This document shows positions 11,104-22,838 of a stretch of DNA of 64,000 nucleotides, in pieces. Position 1 is the first letter of the stretch, and each line of letters begins with the position of its first letter. The notes under the pieces are model-generated. The model did no database searches, had not been told where the DNA came from, and saw only the letters and a program-made list of their open reading frames with translations. The position numbers and the translations under genes are program-made. The stretch covers positions 372,001 through 436,000 of the forward strand of contig JAACJM010000019.1 in NCBI GenBank assembly GCA_013368315.1, written 5' to 3'. This stretch comes from Tetrapyrgos nigripes. Taxonomy: Eukaryota; Basidiomycota; Agaricomycetes; Agaricales; Campanellaceae.

Positions 11104-12820
11104 TTACACTTGTCGAGGAGTAATCCTCACGTCGCCCAGCGACGATTGTCTACTTACAGTAAACTGGTGTGAGTGTGGTGACGGGCTACCATGTCGGGAT
11201 CCCGAATTTGAGTGCTTTCCATCATTGTCTAACCTCAAATGTGTCCTCTCGTCCGCCTGCTCTGCCCATTCATCTTCTTCCCTCAATCGATGTAAACCAT
11301 GTTCTTCCCTATATTCTTCATCCTCCTCAAATGCATTAAACAGAGTTGACGTCTGGTTACGGTATAAGGAACTTCTCCTTCCGTGTCCTGCTGACCGTGG
11401 CGTCCTCGGAACTCCAGCTTCGAGCCAGCCATCCACAGAGACACGACCAACCACTCGGTTTCCGTTGGGAAGGGTGTCTTCTTCAGTATTATTGGCCAGT
11501 CTTGATAAGTTGAGGATGTGTACACCAAGGAATGTTACGATGAAACCGCAGAGGAGGGAAACGGTGTTGGTGGTGTTGGTGGTGTTAAAGCCTTGGAAAA
11601 GAATGAGAGAGGCTACGATGGTTGCGGTGGAGAAGCCGACATAGTACATTGCGTTGACACTGTGCAGCACAGAGAGGTTGTAATTAGTTTTTTTTTTTTT
11701 TTTCATGATAGAGGGAAACAAGGAAAAAATGAGCACACTCACATGTTGACAGAAAAAGTGTCCAGTGCTTTGTTAAGATAATTCATTTGGACAAGGATAC
11801 AGAAAACAGAGATGAATCCGAAGACGCTGCAGTACAATTAGCTCGTCGACAGTGTTGAAACGAATAAGAAGACTCACTAAGTGCTAGGCCGGCCAAATTG
11901 GTTTTTACCCGCAAAGGTCAATTTCACGGCTACTCCGAAGCCTTTAATTGACATGACCGAAACTGAACCGACCACAGAACAGATCGAAACATAGACAAGA
12001 GGATTAGACCTTCCATAACGTGGTACAATGGCGTTAATCATGACGAGAGAGAAGACAAGGACGGTGAAGACATAGAGCAGGAAACCTGAACAACAAGCAA
12101 GTGATCATATTAGGAAACGTGCAGATTCCATTGAACTCAGGTACCCACCAGGCTGCACAGCGTACCCCAAGATCTCATCAACCGTTTCAACCTCCTTGTC
12201 CTCAGGAGCATGCAGCACGATGATCAAAGATCCAATCAAAGACAGCGTACAGCCCACCCGTCCAAGATGGCCCAGTTGCTCGTGTAGCAGAAAAGAGGCA
12301 AGGATCGCACTGAAGAGTATGGGCGAAAAATGTCAGCCAAAATGCACTTGCAAAGACACCAGTAAGCACGCACCCAATCAGCACACTGAGAGCTCCCAAA
12401 GGTGTAACCAAAATTGGCGGAGCAAAAGTATAAGCGGCGAAGTTAGCGACTGTGGAGTACGAAATGAGTGTTGAACCTCTGAGGGAAACAAGGAAGCAAA
12501 ATTACTTTCGCCCAAAATCACTGAGTAAGAGCAAACAGATAAGTACGGTCTATGGATAAAAGGAAGGAACACATACGAGTCGATATACCAGCCCACCAGA
12601 TGGGATTTCGCAAGTAAGATAGATTGTCCGACGCTGCGACACCATACGTCCCCGCTGCGTTTAAACCCTGGAGAGGATGATCAACGAGACAACAGGAAAC
12701 TAATGAGGAGAACAATACCTTCTTTGTTATTATAGAGCTCATGCCTATGGCCATCGAGCTAGATACTGCCAACGCCAGCCCTATCCACTTGTCATCCAGT
12801 TTGTGGTCAGGATTGGGCAT
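11104..12820 (-). CDS. NIPA-family magnesium transporter, multi-pass membrane protein
   Basis: NIPA proteins move Mg2+ across plasma or endosomal membranes and belong to the DMT superfamily. The N-terminus KWIGLALAVSSSMAIGMSS is the typical first TM segment, followed by the NPIWWAG region and ILVTPLGALSVLIGA. Later come GFLLYVFTVLVFSLVMINA, PLVYVSICSVVGSVSVMSIK, NYLNKALDTFSVN and VNAMYYVGFSTATIVASLIL. The hydrophilic Ser/Arg/Glu-rich tail of about 130 residues (WLEAGVPRTPRSAGHGRR onward) is cytosolic in family members. At least six introns interrupt the gene; one contains a run of Ts near 11690. Start 12820 (MPNPDHKLDDKW) fits the family N-terminus. Confidence 0.88.
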
Positions 12821-13993
12821 GGCACCACCGAAACTTGTAGATGGTTGTGGAAGAAGAGTGATGTTGGGTGTGGTGGTTGTGGTGGTGGTTGAAGTAAAGG
12901 GGGATTCGGGTTAGAGATGAAGATGAAGGATCAAGTGAACTTGGAACTTCAGGGTGATTCTTGCCGCGCGAAAATCGTCAGGTAGAAGGTGATCAATCAA
13001 AGAGCGACTCGTAGGGCCTCAGGCCGGAACAGAGCTTGATGATGGTGGTGTGTATGTAGAACACAAACTGTAAATTTGGTGGGAACACGAAGCCGAGCCG
13101 ATTAATATTTACATAATCATGTTGCAACAAAACGAACTACTCTGACAGAAAGCTGGGAACCTAGCCAACGGCTACTTGCATTGTTACTAGGTACATGCTT
13201 GAGTACTTGGTAGTCTAGAGTTCCAGAAGGGTCAAGAGAGTATATGTACGTGTAGGGATTTCCTGAGGAGAAGCCAACAGGTTTTGTGATCGGAGGATAG
13301 AAGTAAAACGGGAACAAGATTGATGTATACGGTATGCGCCAAAATAGAAATACAGAAAGATGCAGGTGTGCGAGGAAGATGGGTTCAATACGAGAAGATA
13401 CAAGAGCAAGAGAGTAACCGGGCCAGAAGAAACTGTAGGTATGGATAAATGTAGGTATAGTAATATGAACACGGGAAGAACTTTGAGAAGAACGAGCGTG
13501 AGCATATTTTTCAGGGCATAGAAGGGAAACAACAAGGATAAGTCAGACGTTTTCAACCCAGAAACGGACAGAACTGACCTGGTAGAAGTTTGAAATGCAT
13601 TAAAATCCCAAAAAGTAAATAAGTTGGATTCGTCTGTCCAAACGCTAGAGGTCCGTATATACACTAGAAAGGTTACTGCAGAAGTCACTCTGGTTCTATG
13701 GTCCTGAAATTGGACAGAGGGGTGTGTATGGGCCGAGGCGAACAAAAACGGTAATAGTAATAGATATGACGTTCCCAGAGTGAGGCACGAAAGCGAGGCT
13801 GGATGATTACGAAGCATGCACTGCTGCTGCTGATGATACTGACAAGAAACATATAGGCGGAGTTGGGGTGTAGCGCGGACGGTGGACGGAGCAGCAAGAA
13901 ATGTTATAGAACAGACAGCAAGATTGAGCAATAGTAGTGATCTGTTGGTAAAAAGTAAGATTGATTCCCATGAACGCCAGCGAGACACTCAAC
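12821..13993. other. Intergenic stretch with an unassigned hydrophobic ORF
   Basis: On the minus strand a 257-codon frame (13215-13988) is open and strongly hydrophobic (SLLLLNLAVCSITFLAAP; LVLLKVLPVFILLYLHLSI). It begins a few bases after the stop of the Hsp20 gene. Its Leu/Ser/Thr-rich composition is what pyrimidine-rich 3' sequence would give, and no family is recognised. I do not call it a gene. Confidence 0.3.
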
Positions 13994-15686
13994 TCAGCGA
14001 ATTGGTATAATATATGTCTCAGAATTCAGAGCAGGTATTCCACACGCGACGCGCACAGTCAGGATACCGTCCTCCATGACCGCTTGTACATCCTCGGGCT
14101 AGAAGAAGAGTATAGTCAACGAACGAGACTCTTGAACGGAAAATCACAGAAAATGAGAAAGAAACAACAAAAGACAAGGCCGCCGACACGACAAACACCA
14201 TGCTGAGATATAGAGCGGATAATGCGCACTTTGGTATCGGAAGGTACTGGAAAAGTTCTTGAGAATTCTCCATATTTTCTTTCTCTTATAGAGAAATTAG
14301 CTGCCTCAATACGCTCATGAGGTGCAGCTAAGCCACCCGGCACTGTTCCAGCCCCATGCCCAACCCCAACTGCCGGCGTGGCACTGGTATGTGCACTCAA
14401 AGCACTTGCACCAGAAAACCCCTGTTGCGACTGTGCAGTCGCAGGAGGAAAAACAGGCTGAGATAATCCCTGAATCACGACCTGCTTGACTCTATTGAAC
14501 AAGCAGGTTGATAAAGTTACTCTGAGGTCATCCTTCCTTACACCGGGCATCTCCAGACATGCAGTGAGGACGTTGGTTCGTGGGTCATACTGCACATCTG
14601 ACCTTGAAAATAGTCAGCGAACGAGACTTACGAACGGAAAATCGCGAAAAAGAAAACCTTGGAACAAATCGTTGGCGGCGGGCTGGGATAGCTGGAGCTT
14701 GTGCCGGCGGAGTTATCTGGGTCTGTACTTGCAGTCGAGGCTGATTTGGTTGGCGTGAAGGTGGTTGTGGTGGTATTGGAGGGTATTGATACTGAGGCCG
14801 AGATTGCTGAGTTGGCGGGTGTTGTGGGTATTGCGGAACTGGATGCTGAGGAGGTGGGTGCTGTGGCGGAAGATAGTGGGGCATAACAGCTTCGGAAGGT
14901 GTCATTGGTAATGGAGGCGGATTCATACTTGAAGGCGATGTGTATGGCGTCTTGCCGCTAAAAAGCGAGGATTTAGAGAACGAGCTGATCCACGTAGATG
15001 ATCGCGCACCTCGGTGCAGAACTGAAATTCAACACTCTGGGATCAGCAGAAGAAGGTGGCGTGGACATTGCTGACGCGGGTATCGAAATTATTGGGGTCG
15101 TTACCTGCGGCGAGCGGGTAACGACGGCCCTAGGATGTGTAGAACTCGAGCTCGTACTCGGTCCTGTGATTGAAGCTGCACTCTGAGGTCGACGATATGG
15201 GTGCATCCTAGTTGGGTTCGCAGTCGGGTTTGCAGGGGACTGGCGAAGAGGTTGACGACCAGAAGAACGAGCCGTGGGGCCTACAGGGCCAGTCGAAGTG
15301 CTGGCACGCATGGAGGTTGCATTGTCGCCATAATGCTCGCTGGTGAAATCTGCAGGAGACGGAGCACCGTCCGACCGTGGTTGTTGTGCTGGAGGTAGCT
15401 GAATCGTGTTGTGGTGGAGGGGTGATGTTGTCAGAAATTGCTCTGGAATCTCAATTTGGTGGGGGACGGAGGCAAGAATGTCGGGAAAGTCGATGCCGTG
15501 GGCTTGCTGGTGGTGCTGTTGCTGTTGTGTGTCTTCATGCTCATGCTGTTCAACCGGTTGTGTCATGTTATCAAGCGTCTCCCAGGTGGGATATTGGGGT
15601 GTCGAAGGGGTAGTCAAACTCTCCTGATATTGTTGCCCCGGAAAAGGGTGGGACATAACGATACTAGGGAGGCGGGGGAGCTCCAT
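13994..15686 (-). CDS. Hsp20/alpha-crystallin-domain protein with long disordered N-terminus
   Basis: The C-terminal part is a small heat shock protein domain: DVQYDPRTNVLTACLEMPGV (strands 2-3), RKDDLRVTL, then IRERKYGEFSRTFPVPSDTK and PEDVQAVMEDGILTVRV, ending IPIR-stop at 13994. Such domains bind unfolding clients. Two things are unusual. About 330 residues of Pro/Gln/Ser-rich sequence come first (HPPPQHPVPQYPQHPPTQ). An insert of about 60 residues rich in Ala/Gly/Ser splits the alpha-crystallin fold between VVIQGLSQPVF and HERIEAANF. The start at 15686 sits in CCACCATGG. Three introns are inferred; the last two (about 14603-14657 and 14099-14229) share a sequence block. This architecture could suit a co-chaperone or transcription-linked factor, but that is inference. 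Confidence 0.8.
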
Positions 15687-17400
15687 GGTGGCTTTTATAG
15701 GTTGACGCGTCGAGTCACAATTTGGTTCCGATCCCGACATGGCACACAATGGGTCACGGGTTTGATTCCCACGCAACGCGTGTCTTTTGGTCCCGCTCCA
15801 TTTGAATTTTTGATTTAATTTTTTTTACTTCCGTCGGTGTTGCTATTTGCCCGTGGAAGCAAATGGCCAGAACGCCTGAAGGCCTGAAGAGTGAAGAGTA
15901 AGATTCATGAACTATGCCCTAGAGTCAACAGACGAAAGTTGCGCCCGCCTTCGAAGCCACCGCCCCCCGACGTAATAAGAGTCATGCGGTCACAACAGCT
16001 CCGAAATGCGCTCCTTGTGATATCATGCTGAATTCATTTTTCTTCTGTGCAGCGTGCGAGTCATAGAAGAAACACGCGGCCGACGCGGTCGCGCTTTTCA
16101 ATGGTGACGGCGCTGCACTAGAGCCGAATACTTGGCTGTATACCCCGACGTCCTCGTGCGTCTCTCGTTCCTGAGACTACTTATTGCTCACAGCGCTGGC
16201 ATGAAAGTCAAAAGGCAGTCCATCACCAGAATTCCCTTCTGTTCCAGCCATAATGCCCATGTTCATCATGACTCTAGGGAATCAGCAAAACAGGGTACTT
16301 CCTCGGAACTCCGAGCATTTCCGAGCTCCAGCAAAAAGAAATAGGAGACAGAGAACACACCTATGTTGACTCTGTTCTCAGACGGACAACATCAGCCATT
16401 CAATCAGGCTTCATTATCTTGCTCTAGACATTTCTAGCGATATTTTCAAAAACGTTTCTTCAAGGATAGGTTCTAACTTCTAAAGCAACAACGTCAATCA
16501 AACACTCGCAGAAAGAATCAGCCACGCACAAACATGAGGTAGAAGCGTGCATTCTTTGTCGCTGGGACCCTGCCTGGAATATAACCGCACCTATTATCTG
16601 CGCGCTTCCAGCAGTCTGAAAACATCCACGAAGTAGGCCTCGCTGAGGCTGGACACCAACCGCTCAGCGCACCAGTAACGATTTCGGATGTTGCTTGGAA
16701 CCATAGAATCCTATATCGCATACAACTCATCTTTAGCTCTCTACATACAAGAGAGCATCATTTCTTGTGCCTTCGGTCCCGAGGGAGAGACTGAATAATA
16801 ATCCATTCATCTAAAGGCCGTTGAGCGAAAGGGAACAAAAGCATCATCAAAGGATCCTCAAAATACGGGAAGAAAATAACGAAGAAAGATCTAGTCCTGA
16901 CCTTTGTCGTAACCGCTGAAAATCCCAATCAACTAGGCGCGAAGACTATTGTTGCCTACGGGATCTTTTCATGGTACCGGTTGAGATCTCGAAGAAAGAA
17001 AAAGGCTGAGACTGGTGAAATGACCGATTTATAAAGGTCTCAAACTGGTAGACGATTGCAGGTGGACAGAATAAAGAGGAGACTGCTGAGAGAAAGAAAG
17101 GACGACATCGACGATCCAATTCACGTCCAAAGTCTTGATGAAGTTCTGAGTTGAAGTTTGAAAAAAGAGATCACGACACAGCCACCTAACCACCAGCCAA
17201 AAAAAAAACAACCTCGAAGCTTGGAGACCAGCAGGGCTATGGTAGAAAACAAAGCAAATCACCTCTCCAGAAAGCAGGATTTGTCAAAGCGAGGTGGTTT
17301 GATCATTAGTATGTTACAGTAGGTTGCCGTTTACACAAGATCAAGCAAGATTGGCAAGTATAAGTACAAGGTAAACTCCTCCGCAAAAATCATTTTAAAA
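15687..17400. other. Gene-free region of about 1.7 kb
   Basis: Short frames on both strands show no domain or splice context. Near the Hsp20 start, 15757-15775 (plus) holds a tRNA B-box-like string (GGTTTGATTCCC), and a T-rich run follows at about 15808-15830. I could not fold a tRNA around it. Confidence 0.35.
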
Positions 17401-18677
17401 TCAAGTTCCTGGACCATCATTGACCCAATCCGGTTCCCGTGCCTCTGGCGCCTCCGTGGTAGAAGGTAATGGCATGCCCTGACCATGACTTTCTGCCCTA
17501 CTTCTGCGTCTCGTCAGACTGCCTGTTTCCGCTACTCTACCGCCTCTGTCCATGCTCCCTCTTCGACTTTGACTTCGGCTGGCACTGATACTGCGAAGGT
17601 TCCCAGTCTCAGCCACTCGCCATTCAACACCTATGCGAGCATTGGAGTTTCGACGACTAAGAGGCTCCACGGGTGAAAGAGATTGGTCGCGGTATGAGGC
17701 ATTCCCTATATGATACGAAACGTTTGGGGAGCCAAAGGACGAAGACAGTGAGGGCGGTGGGACGGAAGGGTACGTCAGTTGTCTCTGTGGGCCATGATTC
17801 GCTAATGTAGCATTGTAATGGGCGTGGAAGGAGGCAGATGACGAGGGTGTGGTCAGACTGGTTAGATTGCTAGCAAAGCTAGCAGGATCATCTCCGAGTG
17901 GAAAAGGTGATTCAGACATGGAAGAACCAGAGTGAGAAAGTGGTGTGTTGGCTTCGGAAATATTGTTGACTGGACGATGGATTTGGGATGGGGTCCGCGG
18001 GATAGGAACGCCATTGGCAGGGGGATGAGACGGCGATGGATAATAACCCACCGACGTCGAAGGTGATGTGCTCGACAGAGAAGACGTCGAACGCTGGCGT
18101 ATAGGTCGTCGTGAAAAGGAGTCGGAAGATAATCCAACCAGATTGTCTACAGATTCCCCTAATCTGCTACGATGCTCTATCAACTCCTCTCTGTAAATTT
18201 CGTTCAGTCGGGATATGCGAATATAGTCTCGCTCAATGTCAGCCAGTCGGTTTCTGAGCTGCTCATTCTCCTGCCGTAGAGCCTCCAACATGACTTCAGT
18301 ACTTGGATCTGCGACAAGTACGTTATTCATTGAGATTGGACCATCTCCAGAACCAGAATTGGTGCCATTCGTTTGAGCTTGTTGCGCCATCCTCATAGCA
18401 GATAATTGTCTGCTTAATCTGTTTACATGAGACTCGGATTCCGCCTCCAATGTGTTCTCCAGATCAATTTTTTCTTCCCGAAGCTATACAATGGCAAAAT
18501 CGTTTGAGCAAATGGAGTCATGCAAACCTAGGTTCACCACACCTGTTCCAATTTCCTGGATAAGACATTGATTATTCTCTCTTCTTCCGCTTCGTACTCG
18601 TTAATGAGTATTTCCTGCTCCTTCAGATAATTCGACGAATTTGAGAGACGGCGCAAAGAAACCGGTGAGGAAGACAT
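17401..18677 (-). CDS. CCDC6-like (DUF2046) coiled-coil protein
   Basis: The first 120 residues carry the CCDC6/H4 signature: LKEQEILINEYEAEEERIIN, VLSRKLEQ, LREEKIDLENTLEAESESHV and NRLSRQLSAMR. In animals this family is a coiled-coil scaffold linked to DNA-damage signalling; the fungal role is not settled. A second coiled coil (LEALRQENEQLRNRLADIER) follows. The C-terminal ~230 residues are Ser/Pro/Arg-rich and likely disordered (RRPIRQRSTSSLSSTS; RSISASRSQSRRGSMDR). The start at 18677 (MSSSPVSLRRLSNSSN) is chosen because conserved sequence begins there; the frame stays open to an ATG at 18884, so a longer N-terminus cannot be ruled out. One intron lies near 18486-18540. Confidence 0.75.
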
Positions 18678-19436
18678 GAGCGAGTTCCACAGGACCGTGC
18701 AAATTCCAGTATTCTCGACAACCAGGGCAATCCTCAAGCAATCTCGGACTTGAGAATAAAGGCGAGCGGCAAACGATGGTGGGCGAAAGAGAGAAGTCAC
18801 CACCCCAAATGCTGCCGGTCCGATTACGTCGTCGACGAGGCTTTCACTAACATTCTCAAAACCTTCCATTTCAGAGATGGACACTGCTGGCTACATGTCA
18901 CGCCTACTCAGAGGAGAGCCTTCATCTGTAACAATCCGAGTGCTTAGCAAGTCAATGAGCAAGTTTGGCTTCAAGTTACTCATCGTTTAGACCTGCAATC
19001 TGGCAGTGGGACGCCTTGTAACGAAAAATCCTGATCTTGAATGTGACTTTGTCGGACTCAGGATTCCATCCAATATCGCTCTGGCGTCTTTCTCTCTCTC
19101 CGGTGTATCGGAGGACTGTCCATTTTGGTCGATTCGTATGTTTTCCAATTTGGTACCTTCAAAGGATCGCTGCGTCCTCTCGGTCTTCATAAAGTTTGTG
19201 CCTGGTAACAGCTCTCGGGCTGATCTTTTCGCATGTCTGTGGAGCTTTTCTCTATGTATATATGCTTGTGAACTATTTGCTGATTCCTGGTGGGTCACTA
19301 TCGTCCATGTGTGCGTTTGGGCGTCTTATGAGGTGAATAGCAGAATTTGATGGTCCATGTAGGGAAGTGTTGCACGGACCCTTTTGTCAAGCTCCAAATT
19401 CAATGCGACGTTGATAATCCTTGGTTAACCTTCAAC
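18678..19436. other. Unassigned stretch upstream of the CCDC6-like gene
   Basis: A 103-codon minus-strand frame at 18987-19298 (ending GFFVTRRPTARLQV) is hydrophilic and could be an exon. I found no family and no convincing joins. Confidence 0.25.
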
Positions 19437-19975
19437 TCAGATGGCGGCCTTTTCGTGCCATGGCAAACTTTCCCAGTCGTAGCCAAGAACATGTCTTCTG
19501 GTCTTCTGTACAATCTCCATCAAAAACGGACTTTCTCTGGTTGCGCTTCGCCCATTGGCGTCTCCTTGTTCGATGCAAGCTAGCTGTCGAGCTATGTCAT
19601 GCAGGGAGAAATCAAAGGACGACAGCAACCATTCAAGCATACGAGCATAGGTGTCTTATCCCCACCGACACCGAGTTTTGAAGGTTCTTGAGCGCCCGCA
19701 GACACCGTCGTATACAGTACGCATCCCACAAACATCAAACCAATGTATGCACCTATGTTTCCGAGGATACTCGGCAACTTGGAGTTTCTTGAGTACTTTG
19801 GGTACATACATACAATGACATTTAGGGTCCAAAAAAATGTCGACGCCCACAGAGCCACAACATGGCACAAGTATACTGTATACGTACGAAAATTCTGCGC
19901 ATCCGACCCTTGATGATTGTCCATACACTCAATGAACACTGCGCGACCGCTCGCCTCCAGGAACACTGGATACAT
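19437..19975 (-). CDS. Doubtful small membrane protein
   Basis: No family is recognised. From an ATG at 19975 the frame encodes two hydrophobic segments (YLCHVVALWASTFFWTLNVI and ILGNIGAYIGLMFVGCVLY). A possible intron (donor GTGGGG after KLGV, acceptor CATAG at about 19592) would join in phase to RQLACIEQGDANGRSATRES and end at WHEKAAI-stop (19437). The upstream frame is not open far. It may be a fragment of a larger multi-pass protein or a pseudogene. Confidence 0.25.
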
Positions 19976-21415
19976 ATATGTACAATGAAGGGTCTGCCAA
20001 TTGGCTTGGCTTGCAATTTTTCAAGGCTATCTTTACTATGTACTACATATAATTTTTCAAAGGCTCTCCGGATGCCTCATGACACTGGACAGGTCTCCAA
20101 ATAATTCGTCCCTACAGGGTAGCAGAATACCGCCGGTGATCTATTCTATTAATGTTTGGCAGATGCGCTGCTCTTTTTCCAAACTTCAACATCTTGTGTG
20201 TCACGGTGTATGCTAGTATCTTTTTTTCGAGGAAAGTCCAAAATTTATCGTCTTCTTTCGCTCTTCTTACCTCGTAGCAAGGCTAACAGACGCTAGCTTC
20301 CAACCAGCTTTCTGTAACTCTACATGCAAGGTTGCAAGGCGCCAGGAAGATTATTGAATTGGCTGCTTGAACATCACCATACACTCGCACCCGCGACGGT
20401 CGACGTCTACACTGGACAATTTTCTTTATAGAAGAGCCAGCCTCGAGCTGCCTCGAGGTCCATAGGCAAGGACTCCTCAACAGCGGGTATATCATTATAC
20501 ATATCATTACCTTATTATATGGCCTGTACAATCTTGTACAATACATTGAGGCTCCCAGCCTCGGCCCTCCCACTCTTCAGACTATCAATATTCAGTACTG
20601 AATTGCGGCTACCGGGGCCGCTGATTTGCAAGTAAGGGCAAACCTGGGCAAAACCTGGGCCCCAACATTGAGATGCCTAAGGGACGCCACATTTTACTCA
20701 CTCTGCTCGTCTAAACGAGACCCTGTACAATGACGCAGTAGTAGTACAAGGAATCGTCCTATTTTAGAGGGCCTGAGATGCACGTGTGTGTTTTTTCTGA
20801 GCTTCTCGACTTCTCAGGAATTCTCAAGTCCGGTCTGCGAGAGATCGCCATCATCGGGACTGCATTAGAGGGTCAAATCTATACCTTCCATATTCAGCAG
20901 CTCAAATGGAAACCCATATCAGGACAGGCACTTCAGTGAAGTGGCTGTGACAGCTGTGCCTCCAACTAATTTTGCGTCAATCGTTTGCTCACTCAAATTT
21001 TAAAGTGTTGATGTGCAGCCAACCATTGTAATTTCCTATATTTCCACAAATCCTATCCGAGTTTTAAAGATGCAGTGATACAAGTACAAGTGATCTATAT
21101 CCACAGTGCTAATGATATTGAAGGGTATAAATCCGCGAAAAATGCCAACGATGGCAGGTAAGACAGTATATCTGTCTGTATAGGTGCGTGTAGAGGGGGA
21201 AAGTATATCTGAATGGGTGTATGTTGAGAGGGAAAATGTGAAGTTAAACGAGATTAAAGGAAAGTGCAGCAAGCGGAACCGAAGCCGCAAGTCCTTTGGG
21301 AGGTTTTGAGTGATGTTCAACCGTCGAATACTTAGTGAAAAGCAAAGACGGATGATGTACTTATAGCTTTTGAAGTATAAGAATAAAGGGAATGTCCGCA
21401 AACTCGATCGCCTGC
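19976..21415. other. Gene-poor region of about 1.4 kb
   Basis: No credible coding frame is seen. The sequence contains AT-rich patches (about 20490-20550) and a short inverted motif, cctgtacaatcttgtacaat, near 20523. It may be old mobile-element debris, but no terminal repeats were found. Confidence 0.3.
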
Positions 21416-22838
21416 TTAAAAGGCAGCACCTTTCGTCTCGCCAGGAGAAGCGCGCTCCACATCATCGTAGTCACGATGGGTTTCATACTCGGTTTTGCTC
21501 ATCACCGACATCTGGGGAAGGCTGGTGATAAGTACGCATAGTCGGGAAAGGAAGTAAAGATGGGGAAGTGGACGTACCTGGATTCGAGTTTCCTGCGGCC
21601 TTGCATTGGAGAATTGAACAGTTCCAGTTGTGAACCCTCCACTGGAAATCTGAGCGGGTCTGGCACCGGAATGGGGTGTGTACAAATCCACCCCCTGGCT
21701 GTTCACGAAGGTGTTCAATCTACGAACTACCCTGCAAGCTGCGACTAAAAGTGGCATTTGTCAATTTAGGTCAGGAACACGAAGAAGTTGACTAACTTGT
21801 GGCGATGGTACTTGCTGAAGAAATTGAGCGTCGATTAGAGAGGGCCAAGGTACCATAATATGAAACTTCTCACCTGGGACATCGGCTGGAGAAAAGTGGT
21901 TAGATGGTTCAGATAAGGGCATCAAAATGTAACTCACCAATGATAGACATTATTGGGTTGAGATTTAACACGCTGAAGACCACTGCGACCAAGTTGGCGG
22001 TGAACGCGATCAGGAAATACATAAGACCGTCAAGGTACAGCATTTTGACGAGCTGACTCTTTTGACCTGTTCCGAATCCAAGCTTGATACCCGTCAAAAT
22101 CATGACGAGGAAGTCGAATAGCATAGAGTAGATGTAGACCGCGGTGATGAGTTTAGGGTCATTGCCTGTGACTTGACAACCTGCACCGTCGACCCAAGAT
22201 GCCTTCACAAGCACGACTGTTCGGAGAAGAAGAACCCAGTGACCAAGGATAACGGCGACTAGAGGAATAATCACGTAATAGTGACTCTTCCAAACCGCAA
22301 TTCTGGTATCAAAGGTGAATACAGAACCGAACGAGGAAGATGAAGCTGCGCTCACGTTCTAATACTCAAGTTGATGCTCGACAGTCCGATAGCAAAGTTA
22401 CCCATGATTTGATTGAACATGTAGAGTGTCTGACAGTCTATCTCGCTGGAAACTTATCTTAGAAAGTTGAAATATTTGCATGAAATCCTCACTTACGTTG
22501 TGACGTTCATGGAGACTATTATCCCAACCAAAGCTGCCAGTAAACAGTACCGGTTAAGGAAGTAGAAAGTCATCGGCCATTTGTATTTCCGTATGCCAAT
22601 CAAGACAGAGACGTCGAAATACAGGGAAGTGGCCCATTCCCAACTAGAAAGCATCAGTCACTACGTGACGCTCTTTGACCACACTGAAGACGACGTACAT
22701 ATATAGACCGAAGATACAATGCATGAACTTGGTGAACACGTCTAATTTGTTTCTTGTGTCAATCAGCAGGCGGAAGCAGTGACTAGTGCACTTACCAGAA
22801 TCGTGTAACACCTCTGCAGTTGAGTTCCAGTCAACCAT
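21416..22838 (-). CDS. Seven-TM protein of basidiomycete type
   Basis: This has the layout of the large, poorly characterised seven-helix family of Agaricomycetes. The first exon is short (MVDWNSTAEVLHDS). The next gives DVFTKFMHCIFGLYIYEW and ATSLYFDVSVLIGIRKYKWP, with FYFLNRYCLLAALVGIIVS (the conserved NRY after TM2) and DCQTLYMFNQIMGN. Further helices are HYYVIIPLVAVILGHWVLLL, LITAVYIYSMLFDFLVMILT and MYFLIAFTANLVAVVFSVLN. The cytosolic tail is polar and ends in SPGETKGAAF-stop at 21416. About six introns are present. Ligand and function are unknown. It is divergent from the P450 gene, with a 1-kb gap. Confidence 0.75.

Noticed and set aside
13215..13988. 257-codon hydrophobic ORF on the minus strand directly after the Hsp20 stop
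   Set aside because: Leu/Ser/Thr-rich composition as expected from pyrimidine-rich 3' sequence; no family, no start context, no splice support.
15700..15776. tRNA gene at the B-box-like string
   Set aside because: No matching acceptor stem upstream, and the T-stem has two mismatches; kept only as a low-interest finding.
15438..15818. 126-codon plus-strand ORF opposite the Hsp20-domain gene
   Set aside because: Leu/Val runs are the reverse complement of the Gln/His-rich N-terminus on the minus strand.
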